Below are positions 19,101 to 27,960 of a stretch of DNA of 64,000 nucleotides, piece after piece. The position numbers and the translations under genes were made by a program. The number at the start of each line of letters is the position of its first letter. The stretch's first letter is position 1. The DNA comes from Methylophaga muralis (GTDB taxonomy: Bacteria > Pseudomonadota > Gammaproteobacteria > Nitrosococcales > Methylophagaceae): assembly GCF_001720165.1 (NCBI RefSeq), contig NZ_MCRI01000001.1, forward strand, positions 277,153 through 341,152. Direction: 5' to 3'. Under the pieces are notes generated by a model that did not search any database, had not been told where the DNA came from, and saw nothing but the letters and a program-made list of their open reading frames with translations.

Positions 19101-20115
19101 ACAGGACAGTATGGTTAGATAATTCAACCACTTCACCTTTCTGAATCACCAGTTCCACCGGATTGGTCATTTTTTCACCGGTATCAGCCTGATAAATATC
19201 AAATACGTTCGGTAAGGGTTGGCCGATAGCCTCTTTTTCATGCCAAGCGGTTAGTTCACTGGCAGCACGGTTCATTCGGGTAATTTTGCCTGACGCATCG
19301 GTAACAATTACGGCATCGCCAATTGATTCCAGGGTAATTCTTAAACGCTGTTCGTTTTCCGTCAAAATACTGATATGAGATTGTAATTGTTGGGCGGCAT
19401 CAACCAATGTCTTACCTATTTGAGCCTGCTCGGTATTTCCTGAAAGTGGATTTGTCAGATCAAACTGTTGGTTTTGAATTTGCTGTGAGAGGTTTTGTAA
19501 AGCCTTTAACGGGGTTGTAACCAATTTACGAATAAGGGCAATTAAAAAAAGGTTTCCCAAAACCATTAGTAAGATCATAGGAAGAATTGCAGTAATCGCT
19601 TCTGTTCTGGCTCGTTGCAACTTATGGTTAATAGTGCTTTGTAAAACCAGTACACGACTTTGATCTGACTCCAGTAATGGCAAAATCAGTGTCAATAAGC
19701 CGTTTTTATCATTGTCATCATCAATGATTTTTTGGGCTGAGCGTGCTTGTTCTACATAGTGCATTAGTTTTTCATCAAGCACTTTGTCAGCAGGTTGATT
19801 CTGCCAGATAAAGTAGGAAGCAGATTCAATTACATTGTTGCTATCAATTAATATCGCCAGTTGAGCATCACTACGTAAAGAAAAGCGCGCCACACTGCTT
19901 CTGGCATGCTGGAAATCATTATTGGCAATGGCATATTCGATACTATGGCCCAGTTGCAATCCCGATTCATGAAGCTGGATTTTAGAGGCTTGTTTTATAT
20001 CATGAAGCCGGTGTTGATATTCATGAATAGAAAAAAACAATAAAATACCGAGAAATAACACGGTTACGGTAAGCGGTAACCAAAATGTCAGGCGATAGGT
20101 CTGGATTGGATGCAT
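16141..20115 (-). CDS. Multi-PAS diguanylate cyclase/phosphodiesterase, membrane-bound
   Basis: A 1324-residue c-di-GMP enzyme. Order of parts: membrane helix 1 (9-29), periplasmic sensor region (30-172), membrane helix 2 (173-195), HAMP-like linker (196-250), five PAS/PAC units (about 254-885), a GGDEF domain (about 890-1050) and an EAL domain (about 1065-1315). GGDEF is intact and preceded by REED, a product-inhibition I-site. The EAL domain keeps EALLR, ITES, DDFGTGYSS and EGVET, so both activities may be real. It begins 3 bp after a substrate-binding lipoprotein gene on the same strand. This suggests that the binding protein feeds a signal to the periplasmic sensor (inference). Confidence 0.92.
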   Translation of the reverse strand: MHPIQTYRLTFWLPLTVTVLFLGILLFFSIHEYQHRLHDIKQASKIQLHESGLQLGHSIEYAIANNDFQHARSSVARFSLRSDAQLAILIDSNNVIESASYFIWQNQPADKVLDEKLMHYVEQARSAQKIIDDDNDKNGLLTLILPLLESDQSRVLVLQSTINHKLQRARTEAITAILPMILLMVLGNLFLIALIRKLVTTPLKALQNLSQQIQNQQFDLTNPLSGNTEQAQIGKTLVDAAQQLQSHISILTENEQRLRITLESIGDAVIVTDASGKITRMNRAASELTAWHEKEAIGQPLPNVFDIYQADTGEKMTNPVELVIQKGEVVELSNHTVLLARNGQCYHISDSAAPIRVDHLRQTEILGVILVFTNVSHQYRLRQELRQSVDFLKNLLTISPCVTYILDVKEATPPEFLLSYISESVSHYSGYDAEYWLSNPQAWQQCIHPNDLNKVRKTLFTVLQTSKPITNQFRFRHRDGHYITVQDHLSAVRNEQTLMLQIVGVALDVTEQKQTAEQNALFGEILERSLNEIYVFDAQTLKFIQVNHGAKSNLGYSTEELQQMTPVDLKKDYNQASFKALVSPLLNGETARMIFETNHCRKDGSRYDVHVDLQTADYGERLVFVAIIEDISERKLAQKNLQQERSLLRSIIDSSPDLIFCKDDQGKYIRCNKAVMAFLGADEAEIIGKTDFDFYPEKQARNYRHSDQLTLQHGTSQFYEEQKNAADGQQVFFETLKTPFKNEYGETIGVLGISRDISRQHETEKELRLASLVFNNSNEGIIITDQDNVIITVNPAFIAMTGFTPEEAVGKNPSILSSGTHDQYFYEQMWAQLEQEGSWSGEVQNRRKNGETYPQWLSINRVENTQQNTHNYVAIMSDISKYREAEEQINFLAYHDVLTSLPNRALLKDRIGQALISAERHQQKLALLYMDLDRFKFINDSLGHAIGDKLLVKVAERLSEQVREEDTICRTGGDEFIILLPDTDADGAGHVAQKLVENITTLFEIDGNQLFVTLSIGISIYPDNGVDAESLNKHADTAMYRAKQAGRNQYQFFTTEMHSQIVYKLELEHALRFALSRDELSLVYQPLLDINLNKITGAEALLRWKHPELGMISPLDFIPIAEETGMINPIGQWILHTAIAQCKQWIEAGHDLVIAINLSAVQFNNPLLVSMINSILDEYQLAANNLELEITESVAMINIDLTIKQLKALSEAGIRLSLDDFGTGYSSLNYLKKFPINKLKIDQSFVFDMLIDEDDEAIVDAVITLARSLGLKTLAEGVETPEHLQALKNKGCDFMQGFLFSRPIPAEQFISLLNHPPLSNLGVD

Positions 20116-20118
20116 GCA

Positions 20119-21057
20119 TTAATCCAAAAAGTCATGTACCAGTAATTGTTTGCTATCAATCGCATTTTTTAACAGGCCAGTTTCTATCATCAGCGTGTTC
20201 ATTGGTTCAATAATACTTTCCAGCTGTTGATTAAATATAGTTTGTTGATGTTCACGCTCAGGCAAAATCAGATTTTCATATAACAGCACCAGTTCTTCGC
20301 TGGTCAAACCTAAACGCGGGGCAATTCTGCTTATCGCATCTGTGGGGTTATCCGCCATGTATTTTCGAGCTTTCCAGTAGCCTTCCAGTAATTGCTGAAG
20401 GTTTTTGCGTTGCTGTTGTAAAGCAACATCTCTGGTGACTAAAACGTCGACAATTTGACCCGACAACATACGACTATCCATCAGGTTGATGTATCCCTGC
20501 TTTTGCAGTTGATAGGCAATGGGATCAAAGCTGATAACGGCATCAACATCTCCGTTACTTAACATAATAGGATGCTGATTGACGGTAGAAGGAATAATAA
20601 TGATGTCATTCGGGCTTAAGTTAGCCATTTGTAAAATTTGAGACAGCATATAGGCACCCACGCCGCTTTGCTCTACTGCAATACGTTTACCTTTGAGTTC
20701 TGCAAGAGATGTGATGGAAGGAGTTACGATTAACTTGTCGGCGCCATCAGAGATATTAAAAATCAGAATAATTTTTAAATCAGATTGGTTTTCAGCTAGC
20801 CTTAACGCTTCGTCAAGCGTCACAGCAATGGCATCTAATTGGCCTTGTCGAAAAGCATTGAGGATATCGGTTGTAGAAGTTAACTCTTTGAGTTGGATCT
20901 CAGCAGTGTCGTAATACGCCAGATCACGTGCTAAATAGAGTATTTCAAAGCCAGCCCATGGAATAGTTCCGACTCGCAGAGGTTTTTCGATTTGCCTTTC
21001 GCAAGCAAATAAGCTGGTAATCACCAATAGCAAAATCACCTGTTTAGCCAATCGCAT
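20119..21057 (-). CDS. Periplasmic substrate-binding lipoprotein (NMT1/SsuA-like), orphan
   Basis: A 312-residue solute-binding protein with lipobox SLFAC (Cys19). It has the NrtA/SsuA/TauA-type pattern: an early GTIPWAGFEILYLARDL, ELKGKRIAVEQSGVGAYML, and VDAVISFDPIAYQLQ. Such proteins usually bind nitrate, sulfonates, taurine or thiamine precursors, but no ABC permease or ATPase gene lies nearby. The next gene, 3 bp away, is the large PAS/GGDEF/EAL protein, so a sensory role replaces or adds to transport (inference). Ligand unknown. Confidence 0.85.
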   Translation of the reverse strand: MRLAKQVILLLVITSLFACERQIEKPLRVGTIPWAGFEILYLARDLAYYDTAEIQLKELTSTTDILNAFRQGQLDAIAVTLDEALRLAENQSDLKIILIFNISDGADKLIVTPSITSLAELKGKRIAVEQSGVGAYMLSQILQMANLSPNDIIIIPSTVNQHPIMLSNGDVDAVISFDPIAYQLQKQGYINLMDSRMLSGQIVDVLVTRDVALQQQRKNLQQLLEGYWKARKYMADNPTDAISRIAPRLGLTSEELVLLYENLILPEREHQQTIFNQQLESIIEPMNTLMIETGLLKNAIDSKQLLVHDFLD

Positions 21058-21235
21058 GACCTGCTCCCTCTCAGTATGAGGTCAGCTTAACGATAGCATA
21101 AAAACGGGCGAAGAAGAGTATTTGCCGATATTGCTTAAAAGTGAGAGAAAACACATGGTTTTTCAATAACCTGCGTTTACATTTGTGCAATGATCGGAGT
21201 AAGCTATAAATCTAGTTTTTAATAGGAGCAGCAAA

Positions 21236-21484
21236 ATGGAAATTCCAGGTATTGCCCCTTTCAGTGGTCAGCCTACATTGACTAATCCTTTATCTTCACA
21301 AGCTTTATTGGTAGGACGTCAGACGCCGGTGCAGCAGAATAGTGAAACAGCATCAACAACGGTTGCTCAGGAACAAGAGCCAACAAGTTTGCAAAACGTT
21401 GCTGTCGTCAATGAAGCGACGCAGAGTGAAGCGACTGGTTTTGATATAGAAAATCCGGGTGGCACAATTGATATTACTGTTTGA
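21236..21484 (+). CDS. Small protein of unknown function
   Basis: An 82-residue protein I do not recognise. It has a good AGGAG site seven bases before the ATG, so it is likely translated. It is Pro/Gln/Thr/Ser-rich, has no signal peptide or membrane helix, and looks disordered, with a hydrophobic C-terminal end (GGTIDITV). It precedes a pentapeptide-repeat gene whose ribosome site overlaps its stop codon, which implies coupled translation. No function is proposed. Confidence 0.65.
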   Translation: MEIPGIAPFSGQPTLTNPLSSQALLVGRQTPVQQNSETASTTVAQEQEPTSLQNVAVVNEATQSEATGFDIENPGGTIDITV

Positions 21485-21492
21485 GGTTTAAG

Positions 21493-21837
21493 ATGGCAGA
21501 GCCAAAAATCACTCAAGATCCACTTTATCAATTGTTACGTGATGGAAAGATGGAGGAGTTTAATCATCGAATTGCCCAAGGCGAAAAAGTCGATTTAACT
21601 AGCTGTGATTTTCGCCATCTTAATCTTCAGGGATTAATCGCCAGCGGACTGGATTTCAGTAACAGTTATTTCCGCCAGGCTGATTTACGTGGCATTGATT
21701 TCAGTCAAGCGATCAGTCTTCGTGGAGCCAGCATTCATGGTGCAAAAATATCGGGGGTTTACTTTCCGACGCCATTAACGGCTGAGGAAATCACGCTTTC
21801 GCTGCAACATGGAACCAGAATGCGCTACCGAGACTAA
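21493..21837 (+). CDS. Pentapeptide-repeat protein
   Basis: A 114-residue protein with about nine tandem pentapeptides of the A(D/N)Lxx type, roughly residues 37-85 ([35 protein letters not shown]), expected to form a short right-handed beta-helix. Some members mimic DNA and bind gyrase; most have no known role. The start at 21493 is chosen because TGAGG, overlapping the upstream stop, lies six bases before it. The TTG at 21481 is a weaker option. It ends in a 4-bp overlap with the convergent tatC gene. Confidence 0.85.
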   Translation: MAEPKITQDPLYQLLRDGKMEEFNHRIAQGEKVDLTSCDFRHLNLQGLIASGLDFSNSYFRQADLRGIDFSQAISLRGASIHGAKISGVYFPTPLTAEEITLSLQHGTRMRYRD

Positions 21838-22580
21838 TCTGTTATTTCAGGTTTTTCTCGGTTTTTAGGGATAAACCTGGAAACCAGCAAACCCAATTCA
21901 AATAATAACCAGATTGGTACGGCTAACAACGTCTGAGAAATCACATCTGGTGGTGTCAGCAGCATTCCAATAACAAACGCGCCGACAATTACGTAAGGAC
22001 GTTTTTGAGCAAGACTTTCTCGAGTTGAGATCCCAGTCCAGATCAGCAAAAGCGTCGCGATGGGTACTTCAAATGCCAGCCCAAAAGCAAAAAATAGCTT
22101 CAAAACAAAATCCAGATAACTGCTGATATCTGTCATCACCGCGACACCCTCAGGTGCGGCCTGAGTTAAAAATCCAAATACCAATGGAAACACCACAAAG
22201 TACGCGAATAATATTCCTAAAATAAATAACAGCGTACTGGCAAACATCAATGGAAAAACAATACGACGTTCATGTTTATAAAGGCCGGGGGCAATAAAAG
22301 CCCATAACTGGTAAAGCAAGACAGGCATGGCCAGCATAATGGCAACCGTTAGAGTTAATTTAAACGGTGTTAAAAATGGGGAAGCCACTTCGGTAGCAAT
22401 CATTGAGCTGGTTTCTGGCAGATGCTCAAGCAAAGGTGCAGAAAGAATAAGGTATAAATCATTAGCGAACGGTAACAGGCAAATCGCAACGATTAATATG
22501 GCCAGAATCCCTCTCAGCAGGCGATCTCGAAGCTCAACCAGATGAGAAATAAGTGGTTGTTGTTCACTATTTTCCATCAT
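21834..22580 (-). CDS. tatC: Sec-independent translocase subunit TatC
   Basis: A 248-residue inner-membrane protein with six predicted helices; it recognises twin-arginine signal peptides. Hallmarks: [13 protein letters not shown] at the N-terminus (with the conserved Glu), PFLTPFKLT, and LTPPDVISQ in the last third. It overlaps tatB by 14 bp. Two ATGs lie side by side; the second (22577) has an AGG at better spacing. It is the last gene of a closely packed minus-strand set beginning with the histidine genes. Confidence 0.97.
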   Translation of the reverse strand: MMENSEQQPLISHLVELRDRLLRGILAILIVAICLLPFANDLYLILSAPLLEHLPETSSMIATEVASPFLTPFKLTLTVAIMLAMPVLLYQLWAFIAPGLYKHERRIVFPLMFASTLLFILGILFAYFVVFPLVFGFLTQAAPEGVAVMTDISSYLDFVLKLFFAFGLAFEVPIATLLLIWTGISTRESLAQKRPYVIVGAFVIGMLLTPPDVISQTLLAVPIWLLFELGLLVSRFIPKNREKPEITD

Positions 22581-22884
22581 CGGCCTGTTTTTTATCTGAC
22601 GACTCGCCTAACGGTTTGTCTGAGTTTGGTTTAGATTTTATTGGTTCATCAAGATCAATGATTTCATTCAAATCGGGTAAATCATCGGGTTTTTGGAATG
22701 CTTGTTTAATTTCTTCTGCTCGAAGTTCTTTAGCGATATCGTTTTTGACGGCTTGAAGTGATGCATTGGCCCGGCCAAGCCATAAACCACAGACTCTAAC
22801 CAGTTTCGGCAGCCTTTCAGGACCGACGACCACCAATGCCACTACGGCAATCAGTAACAGTTCCCAAAAACCTATATCAAACAC
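22567..22884 (-). CDS. tatB: Sec-independent translocase subunit TatB
   Basis: A 105-residue protein with a single N-terminal membrane helix ([20 protein letters not shown]), the GPERLP hinge, an amphipathic helix and a charged, disordered tail. TatB joins TatC in the substrate-receptor complex for folded, cofactor-containing exported proteins. It is placed between tatA (5-bp gap) and tatC (14-bp overlap), the usual order. Confidence 0.95.
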   Translation of the reverse strand: MFDIGFWELLLIAVVALVVVGPERLPKLVRVCGLWLGRANASLQAVKNDIAKELRAEEIKQAFQKPDDLPDLNEIIDLDEPIKSKPNSDKPLGESSDKKQADDGK

Positions 22885-22889
22885 AATGG

Positions 22890-23132
22890 TTAGCGTTTAG
22901 TTGAGTCGTGTTCTTCGTGTTGCTGTTTATGCTGCTCTGCTTCATTGTCATGTTTCAAATTACCAGTTTCATCTTTTTTCTCATCTTCGCCTTCACGAAC
23001 TGATGATTTGAAGCTACGAATGGCACTGCCAAGATCGCCGCCCAAAGAACGCAGTTTTTTAGTACCGAAAAGTAAGATGACAATGACTAGAACAATCAAT
23101 AGTTGCCATACACTGATTCCACCAAACCCCAT
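22890..23132 (-). CDS. tatA: Sec-independent translocase subunit TatA
   Basis: An 80-residue pore-forming subunit. It has one membrane helix (about residues 6-20), the [14 protein letters not shown] hinge and amphipathic helix, and a strongly charged His/Glu/Lys-rich tail. It follows the HIT gene by 9 bp and precedes tatB by 5 bp. The FG hinge and the Lys-rich helix distinguish it from TatB. Confidence 0.96.
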   Translation of the reverse strand: MGFGGISVWQLLIVLVIVILLFGTKKLRSLGGDLGSAIRSFKSSVREGEDEKKDETGNLKHDNEAEQHKQQHEEHDSTKR

Positions 23133-23141
23133 GATGCGCTC

Positions 23142-23480
23142 CTAATGAAAGCCAGGCAGATTTTTACCGCCTAGCAAATGAATATGTAAATGATCGACTT
23201 CCTGACCGCCACCGGGACCAGTGTTAATAATGGTACGGAAACCGGTTTCCAGGCCCTGCGACTTTGCCAGCTCTGGAAGCTTGAGGAACATGTGTGCAAT
23301 GAGCGTCTGATGAGTCTGATCCAGATGATCCAGTCGAGCAATATGTTGTTTTGGAATCACCAACAAATGTACATCGGCTTTTGGGTTTATATCTTTGAAC
23401 ACATAAATCAATTCATCCTCATAAACCTTTGAGGATGGAATTTCACCGGCAATAATTTTACAGAAAATACAGTCGGTCAT
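23142..23480 (-). CDS. hinT: HIT-family nucleotide hydrolase (HinT-like)
   Basis: A 112-residue histidine-triad protein: [19 protein letters not shown] at the N-terminus and the catalytic triad [11 protein letters not shown] at the C-terminus. HinT proteins hydrolyse adenosine phosphoramidates and acyl-adenylates. The gene overlaps hisE by 4 bp and precedes tatA by 9 bp, linking the histidine and Tat genes into one likely transcript; this order is known in other gammaproteobacteria. Confidence 0.93.
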   Translation of the reverse strand: MTDCIFCKIIAGEIPSSKVYEDELIYVFKDINPKADVHLLVIPKQHIARLDHLDQTHQTLIAHMFLKLPELAKSQGLETGFRTIINTGPGGGQEVDHLHIHLLGGKNLPGFH

Positions 23481-23797
23481 TTTTTGCTCCTACTGGCTTT
23501 TTCATCATGTCCGGACAATCCGAATCGGCGATCCAATTCCTTTAACACGTTATCAACGTCGATATCATTATGCGCCAGTAAAACCATTGAGTGAAACCAA
23601 AGGTCTGCAGTTTCGTAAACGATTTGATCTTTGTCGCCAGCCTTTCCCGCGATAATTGTTTCGGTGGCTTCTTCGCCAAGTTTTTTGAGAATTTTATCAG
23701 TGCCAGCGGTGTATAGGCTGGCGACATAAGAGCTCTCAGCATCGGCATTTTTACGCTGATTCAGCACCTGCATCAGCTTTTGCAATGTATCACTCAT
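23477..23797 (-). CDS. hisE: Phosphoribosyl-ATP pyrophosphatase
   Basis: A 106-residue all-helical enzyme for step 2 of histidine synthesis, with the MazG-like motifs [24 protein letters not shown] and [14 protein letters not shown]. It is a separate protein here, not fused to HisI as in E. coli. It overlaps hisI and the HIT gene by 4 bp each. Confidence 0.96.
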   Translation of the reverse strand: MSDTLQKLMQVLNQRKNADAESSYVASLYTAGTDKILKKLGEEATETIIAGKAGDKDQIVYETADLWFHSMVLLAHNDIDVDNVLKELDRRFGLSGHDEKASRSKK

Positions 23798-24177
23798 TGA
23801 TAAATTTCATCCGGATTTTTCAGTACGGGTTCTGTTGGTTGCCATTCACCGTTTTGCAGTTGTAGGAAAAAACAATGGTGGCGGCCAGTATGACAAGCAA
23901 TGCCACCCAACTGTTCAACTTCAAGCAAGATGGCATCTTGATCACAGTCAATACGTATTGATTTAATGATTTGCTGATGGCCGGACTGTTCACCTTTATG
24001 CCACAACTTTTGGCGTGAACGTGACCAGTACACCGCGTGGCCGGTATCTGCAGTGAGCTGTAAAGACTCTCTGTTCATCCAGGCTAAAGTAAGTACTTGC
24101 TTGGTTGAAAACTCTTGTGTGATAACGGGGGCTAAACCATCACTGCCCCAATTCACTTGATCCAGCCATGCGTTCAT
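23794..24177 (-). CDS. hisI: Phosphoribosyl-AMP cyclohydrolase
   Basis: A 127-residue zinc enzyme for step 3 of histidine synthesis. Motifs visible: [31 protein letters not shown], and the zinc-ligand region [13 protein letters not shown] with [11 protein letters not shown]. It stands alone (no HisE domain) and overlaps hisF and hisE by 4 bp each, so translation is probably coupled. Confidence 0.97.
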   Translation of the reverse strand: MNAWLDQVNWGSDGLAPVITQEFSTKQVLTLAWMNRESLQLTADTGHAVYWSRSRQKLWHKGEQSGHQQIIKSIRIDCDQDAILLEVEQLGGIACHTGRHHCFFLQLQNGEWQPTEPVLKNPDEIYQ

Positions 24178-24947
24178 AAGCGGACCTCAATACCTTGTTG
24201 TGCCATTTGTTGTTTGGCTTCACCGACCGTATGTTCACCAAAATGAAAAATGCTGGCAGCCAGTACTGCATCAGCATGACCTAACTTGATACCATCAGTC
24301 AGATCCTGCAATTTACCGACTCCACCGGAGGCAATCACCGGTACCACTACCGCATCACTGACCGCGCGGGTCAGTTCAAGATCAAATCCAGATTTAGTGC
24401 CATCTCTATCCATACTGGTTAACAGGATCTCACCGGCACCCAGTTCAACCATTTTTTTGGCCCATTCAACCGCATCGATGCCGGTTGCTTCTCGACCACC
24501 ATGGGTAAAAATTTCCCATCGTGGTGTTTCACCTTCAGCAGAAACACGTTTGGCATCAATTGCCACAACGATGCATTGTGAGCCGAATTTTTCTGCGGCT
24601 TCGCGAACAAAATCAGGGTTTTTAACCGCTGCGGAATTAATACCGACTTTATCAGCACCGGCATTCAACATCCGACGGATGTCCGCCACGGTGCGAATGC
24701 CGCCACCAACAGTAAGAGGAATGAAGACCTGAGAAGCAACGGCTTTCACAACATCTTCCATAGTGTCGCGATTATGATGAGTCGCCGTAATATCCAGAAA
24801 GGTCAGTTCATCTGCCCCTTGTTCATCATATCGTTTGGCGATTTCAACCGGATCGCCGGCATCACGGATATCGACGAACTGAACGCCTTTAACAACGCGT
24901 CCAGCATCGACATCAAGACAGGGAATGATGCGTTTTGCCAGTGCCAT
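24174..24947 (-). CDS. hisF: Imidazole glycerol phosphate synthase, cyclase subunit
   Basis: A 257-residue TIM-barrel subunit making imidazole glycerol phosphate with ammonia channelled from HisH. Visible are [19 protein letters not shown] with the catalytic Asp, [21 protein letters not shown], and [10 protein letters not shown]. It begins 1 bp after hisA ends and overlaps hisI by 4 bp. The full complement of HisB, H, A, F, I and E lies in this operon; HisG, HisD and HisC are not in the window. Confidence 0.98.
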   Translation of the reverse strand: MALAKRIIPCLDVDAGRVVKGVQFVDIRDAGDPVEIAKRYDEQGADELTFLDITATHHNRDTMEDVVKAVASQVFIPLTVGGGIRTVADIRRMLNAGADKVGINSAAVKNPDFVREAAEKFGSQCIVVAIDAKRVSAEGETPRWEIFTHGGREATGIDAVEWAKKMVELGAGEILLTSMDRDGTKSGFDLELTRAVSDAVVVPVIASGGVGKLQDLTDGIKLGHADAVLAASIFHFGEHTVGEAKQQMAQQGIEVRL

Positions 24948-24948
24948 A

Positions 24949-25698
24949 TCAGAATTGCAGAGGTGGGTTCAGACGATCAGCCAATGCCTGTCCTTCAGCC
25001 AAATCGATGGTGCCTTCATAGATGGCCCGGCCAATAATAGCGCCCATAACACCTTCAGACTCGTAATGGCAGAGAGCTTTGATATCGTCATAGTTAGTAA
25101 CACCGCCAGAGGCAATTACCGGGATATTGATGGCACGGGCTAAATCACGGGTAGATTGCAGATTTACACCTTGCATCATGCCGTCACGGCTGATGTCAGT
25201 ATAAATAATAGCCTCAACCCCATCCTGCTCAAATTGTTGAGCGATATCGATAACATCATGATTGGATAATTTAGACCAGCCATCAATGGCAACTTTGCCA
25301 TCTTTAGCATCCAGCCCGACGATGATATGGCCCGGAAACTCGGCACAAACGTCGCCAACAAAATGCGGTGCATTAATGGCTTTGGTGCCAATAATCACGT
25401 AACGAACACCCGCATCAAGATAAGTTTGAATGGTATCTTCATCACGAATGCCGCCCCCCACCTGAACATCCAAATCAGGAAAAGCAGCACAGATTCGATG
25501 AATAACATCAGCGTTAACAGGATTACCCGCAAAAGCACCGTCCAGATCCACCATGTGCAATCGTTTGGCACCGGCTTCAACCCATCTGGTCGCTACGGCC
25601 AGCGGATCTTCTGAAAATACAGTGTTATCTTCCATGCGTCCCTGACGCAATCGAACGCAGTGACCCTCTTTAAGATCAATGGCAGGGATTAATAACAT
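24949..25698 (-). CDS. hisA: ProFAR isomerase
   Basis: A 249-residue TIM-barrel isomerase, paralogous to His[20 protein letters not shown] with the catalytic Asp, [18 protein letters not shown], and [14 protein letters not shown]. The start at 25698 has GGAGA seven bases upstream; the longer frame to 25719 would add seven residues without a family match. It lies between hisH and hisF. Confidence 0.97.
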   Translation of the reverse strand: MLLIPAIDLKEGHCVRLRQGRMEDNTVFSEDPLAVATRWVEAGAKRLHMVDLDGAFAGNPVNADVIHRICAAFPDLDVQVGGGIRDEDTIQTYLDAGVRYVIIGTKAINAPHFVGDVCAEFPGHIIVGLDAKDGKVAIDGWSKLSNHDVIDIAQQFEQDGVEAIIYTDISRDGMMQGVNLQSTRDLARAINIPVIASGGVTNYDDIKALCHYESEGVMGAIIGRAIYEGTIDLAEGQALADRLNPPLQF

Positions 25699-25723
25699 AA
25701 CGCTTTCTCCATCAAACAATTTG

Positions 25724-26359
25724 TCAGGACTGACCGTCCCAGTTAATAAAATTTTTCAATAACTGCAAGCCGGCATGCTGGCTCTTTTCAGGGTGAAACT
25801 GTACGGCAAACAGGTTTTCTTGTGCCAGTGCCGCTGCAAACGGTAATGCGTAATGACTGCGGCCCGACACTTTCCCTTCATCTACAGGTTTAACATAAAA
25901 ACTGTGAACAAAGTAAAAACGACTGTTTTGTTCAATATCCTGCCATAAAGGATGAGCATAAGTCTGTTCAACTTGATTCCAACCCATATGGGGCACTTTT
26001 AGTCCCTGTTCTACTGCTTTGTCAAAATACACCACATCACCACCGATGATATTTAAACCATCAGAGCCCTGGTTTTCCTGACTATGAGTTAATAAAGCTT
26101 GCATGCCAAGACAAATGCCGAGGAACGGTTTTTGTTTGGCTACTTCAACGATAATTTTGTCTAGTTCGAGTTTTTTGAGTTCAGCCATGCAATCCCGAAT
26201 AGCGCCCACACCGGGAAATACAATGTGATCAGCCGAACGAATATCGGCCGGATCCGCGGTAACAATAATTTGGGTGTGGTTATCTGCTACGGCTTCCAAC
26301 GCTTTGGAGACTGAGCGTAAATTACCCATGCCGTAATCAATAACTGCAACGCGACGCAT
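25724..26359 (-). CDS. hisH: Imidazole glycerol phosphate synthase, glutaminase subunit
   Basis: A 211-residue class I glutamine amidotransferase that supplies ammonia to HisF. The nucleophile lies in [12 protein letters not shown], and the His-Glu pair of the triad in [12 protein letters not shown]. The N-terminal [12 protein letters not shown] is diagnostic for HisH. It lies 50 bp after hisB and 25 bp before hisA in the same operon. Confidence 0.97.
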   Translation of the reverse strand: MRRVAVIDYGMGNLRSVSKALEAVADNHTQIIVTADPADIRSADHIVFPGVGAIRDCMAELKKLELDKIIVEVAKQKPFLGICLGMQALLTHSQENQGSDGLNIIGGDVVYFDKAVEQGLKVPHMGWNQVEQTYAHPLWQDIEQNSRFYFVHSFYVKPVDEGKVSGRSHYALPFAAALAQENLFAVQFHPEKSQHAGLQLLKNFINWDGQS

Positions 26360-26409
26360 AAAACAAAAACCTAGGCTAGAAAGTGAAAATGATTAAATCG
26401 ATAACCCGA

Positions 26410-27003
26410 TTACAACGCACCTTTAGTGGATGGCAATTGTTGTAATGCGCGCTCATCCAAGGTAACGGCCATACGTAATGCCCGTCCAAACGCTTTAAAG
26501 ATGGTTTCAGCGATATGGTGCGCGTTACGACCTTTAAGGTTATCGATATGCAGCGTAATGCCAGCATGGTTGACTAGGCCCTGAAAGAACTCATAAAACA
26601 GATCAACGTCAAAATCACCAATTTTGTCGCGGGTAAAGGTCACGTCAAACTCAAAGCCTGGACGGCCGGACAAGTCCAATACCACCCGTGATAAAGCTTC
26701 ATCCAGCGGCACATAGGAATGACCGTAACGAATAACGCCTTTCTTGTCGCCAAGAGCTTGTTTTAATGCTTGACCGATAGTGATGCCGACATCTTCAACG
26801 GTGTGATGAGCATCAATATGCAGATCACCATTTGCTTTGATTTGTAGATCAAATAAGCCGTGTCGGGCAATTTGTTCCAACATGTGATCGAGGAATGGCA
26901 CACCGGTTTCGGATTGAAATTTTCCGCTGCCATCCAGATTGATGGAAACTTCAATTTGTGTTTCGAGCGTGTTACGCGCAACAGTGGCGCTACGAGCGGT
27001 CAT
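26410..27003 (-). CDS. hisB: Imidazoleglycerol-phosphate dehydratase
   Basis: A 197-residue monofunctional dehydratase (no phosphatase domain, unlike E. coli HisB). The manganese-site motif [11 protein letters not shown] and its second-half counterpart [12 protein letters not shown] are intact. It is the first gene of the his-HIT-tat set. The 67 bp upstream, shared with the divergent FNR gene, holds no His-rich leader that I can see. Confidence 0.97.
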   Translation of the reverse strand: MTARSATVARNTLETQIEVSINLDGSGKFQSETGVPFLDHMLEQIARHGLFDLQIKANGDLHIDAHHTVEDVGITIGQALKQALGDKKGVIRYGHSYVPLDEALSRVVLDLSGRPGFEFDVTFTRDKIGDFDVDLFYEFFQGLVNHAGITLHIDNLKGRNAHHIAETIFKAFGRALRMAVTLDERALQQLPSTKGAL

Positions 27004-27070
27004 TTGCTTTCCTGAAAACTGAAATAAAAACAGATAATAACTGTTTCAGTGCAGGGTTTGAAGCGTTATC

Positions 27071-27850
27071 ATGGTCAGTGACTTTTTTATGGATAATAAA
27101 ATGACACAAGCCCAGATGATAACACCGTTGTTTCAGGACCTTGCAAAGGTTGAACATCATCATCAGTTAGCCTGTCAGTCATGTGCTTTATACCGACTAT
27201 GCCTGCCTTTAGGTCTGCATCGGGATGACTTATCCAAGCTGGATGAAATCATCAAACGCAGTGCCGGTTTTAAACGCCATCAAATTCTGTTTGAGCCAGC
27301 CTCAACCTTCAAGACCATTTTTGTAGTGCGGTCTGGTTCGTTCAAAACTACTATTTCAGCGGCAGATGGTCGTGAACAAGTCACTAGCTTCTATTTCCCC
27401 GGTGAGTTTATTGGGATGGATGCCATTTATCAACAGCGCTATTTATCGACAGCTCGTGCACTTGAAGCCAGTAGTGTTTGCGAATTACCTTATGAGCGTT
27501 TGCAGGAATTCAGTGCCACGATTCCGGAGTTACAAAATCAGTTGATGACCCGGTTGAGCAAAGAGTTGTCCGCAGATAAAAATTTGTTACTTTCTTTGGG
27601 TAAAAAAACCGCCCAGGAAAAATTGATTAGTTTTCTGTTGTCACTTTCTCAACGTTTCAGCGAGCGCGGTTATTCGGCAATGTCATTTCAATTGACGATG
27701 TCGCGAGGTGATATCGCGAATCATCTGGGCCTAGCAATCGAAACGGTCAGTCGTTTATTTACACAGTTGCAAGAGCAGCAGTTATTAACAACGCAAGGTA
27801 AAGAGGTCACGCTGCTCGACCTTGCGGCATTAAAACAACATTGCGGATAA
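27071..27850 (+). CDS. fnr: FNR-type oxygen-responsive regulator
   Basis: A 259-residue Crp/Fnr regulator of true FNR type. The iron-sulfur cysteines are present: C35-x2-C38-x5-C44 (CQSCALYRLC) and the distant Cys137 (SSVCELP), matching E. coli Cys20/23/29/122. The cyclic-nucleotide-like domain is followed by a helix-turn-helix with ETVSRLF, the residues that read TTGAT half-sites. It would switch genes between aerobic and oxygen-poor growth. A good FNR site lies just downstream before ompW. The start is uncertain (27071, 27089 or 27101); no clear ribosome site decides. Confidence 0.93.
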   Translation: MVSDFFMDNKMTQAQMITPLFQDLAKVEHHHQLACQSCALYRLCLPLGLHRDDLSKLDEIIKRSAGFKRHQILFEPASTFKTIFVVRSGSFKTTISAADGREQVTSFYFPGEFIGMDAIYQQRYLSTARALEASSVCELPYERLQEFSATIPELQNQLMTRLSKELSADKNLLLSLGKKTAQEKLISFLLSLSQRFSERGYSAMSFQLTMSRGDIANHLGLAIETVSRLFTQLQEQQLLTTQGKEVTLLDLAALKQHCG

Positions 27851-27877
27851 AATCGTAGTGCTTTAGCAACATTTTTA

Positions 27878-27918
27878 TTGACCTGGATCAATGTCTTAAT
27901 CCAGGTACTCCGTATGAT
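27878..27918 (+). promoter_or_regulatory. FNR-activated promoter of ompW
   Basis: TTGACCTGGATCAA (27878-27891) differs from the FNR consensus TTGATNNNNATCAA by one base. A -10 element TATGAT lies at 27913-27918. If transcription starts near 27925, the site is centred about 40.5 bp upstream, the usual class II activator position (-41.5). The ompW ATG follows at 27961. Confidence 0.75.
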
Positions 27919-27960
27919 CTGAAACTGTGCATTACATCAGAACATTATCGGAGTCACATT

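Noticed and set aside
24286..24732. 148-codon plus-strand frame inside hisF
   Set aside because: Antisense shadow of hisF without support.
27028..27046. Small hairpin (AAACAG/CTGTTT) before hisB as an attenuator
   Set aside because: Only six AT-rich pairs, no competing stem and no His-rich leader peptide.
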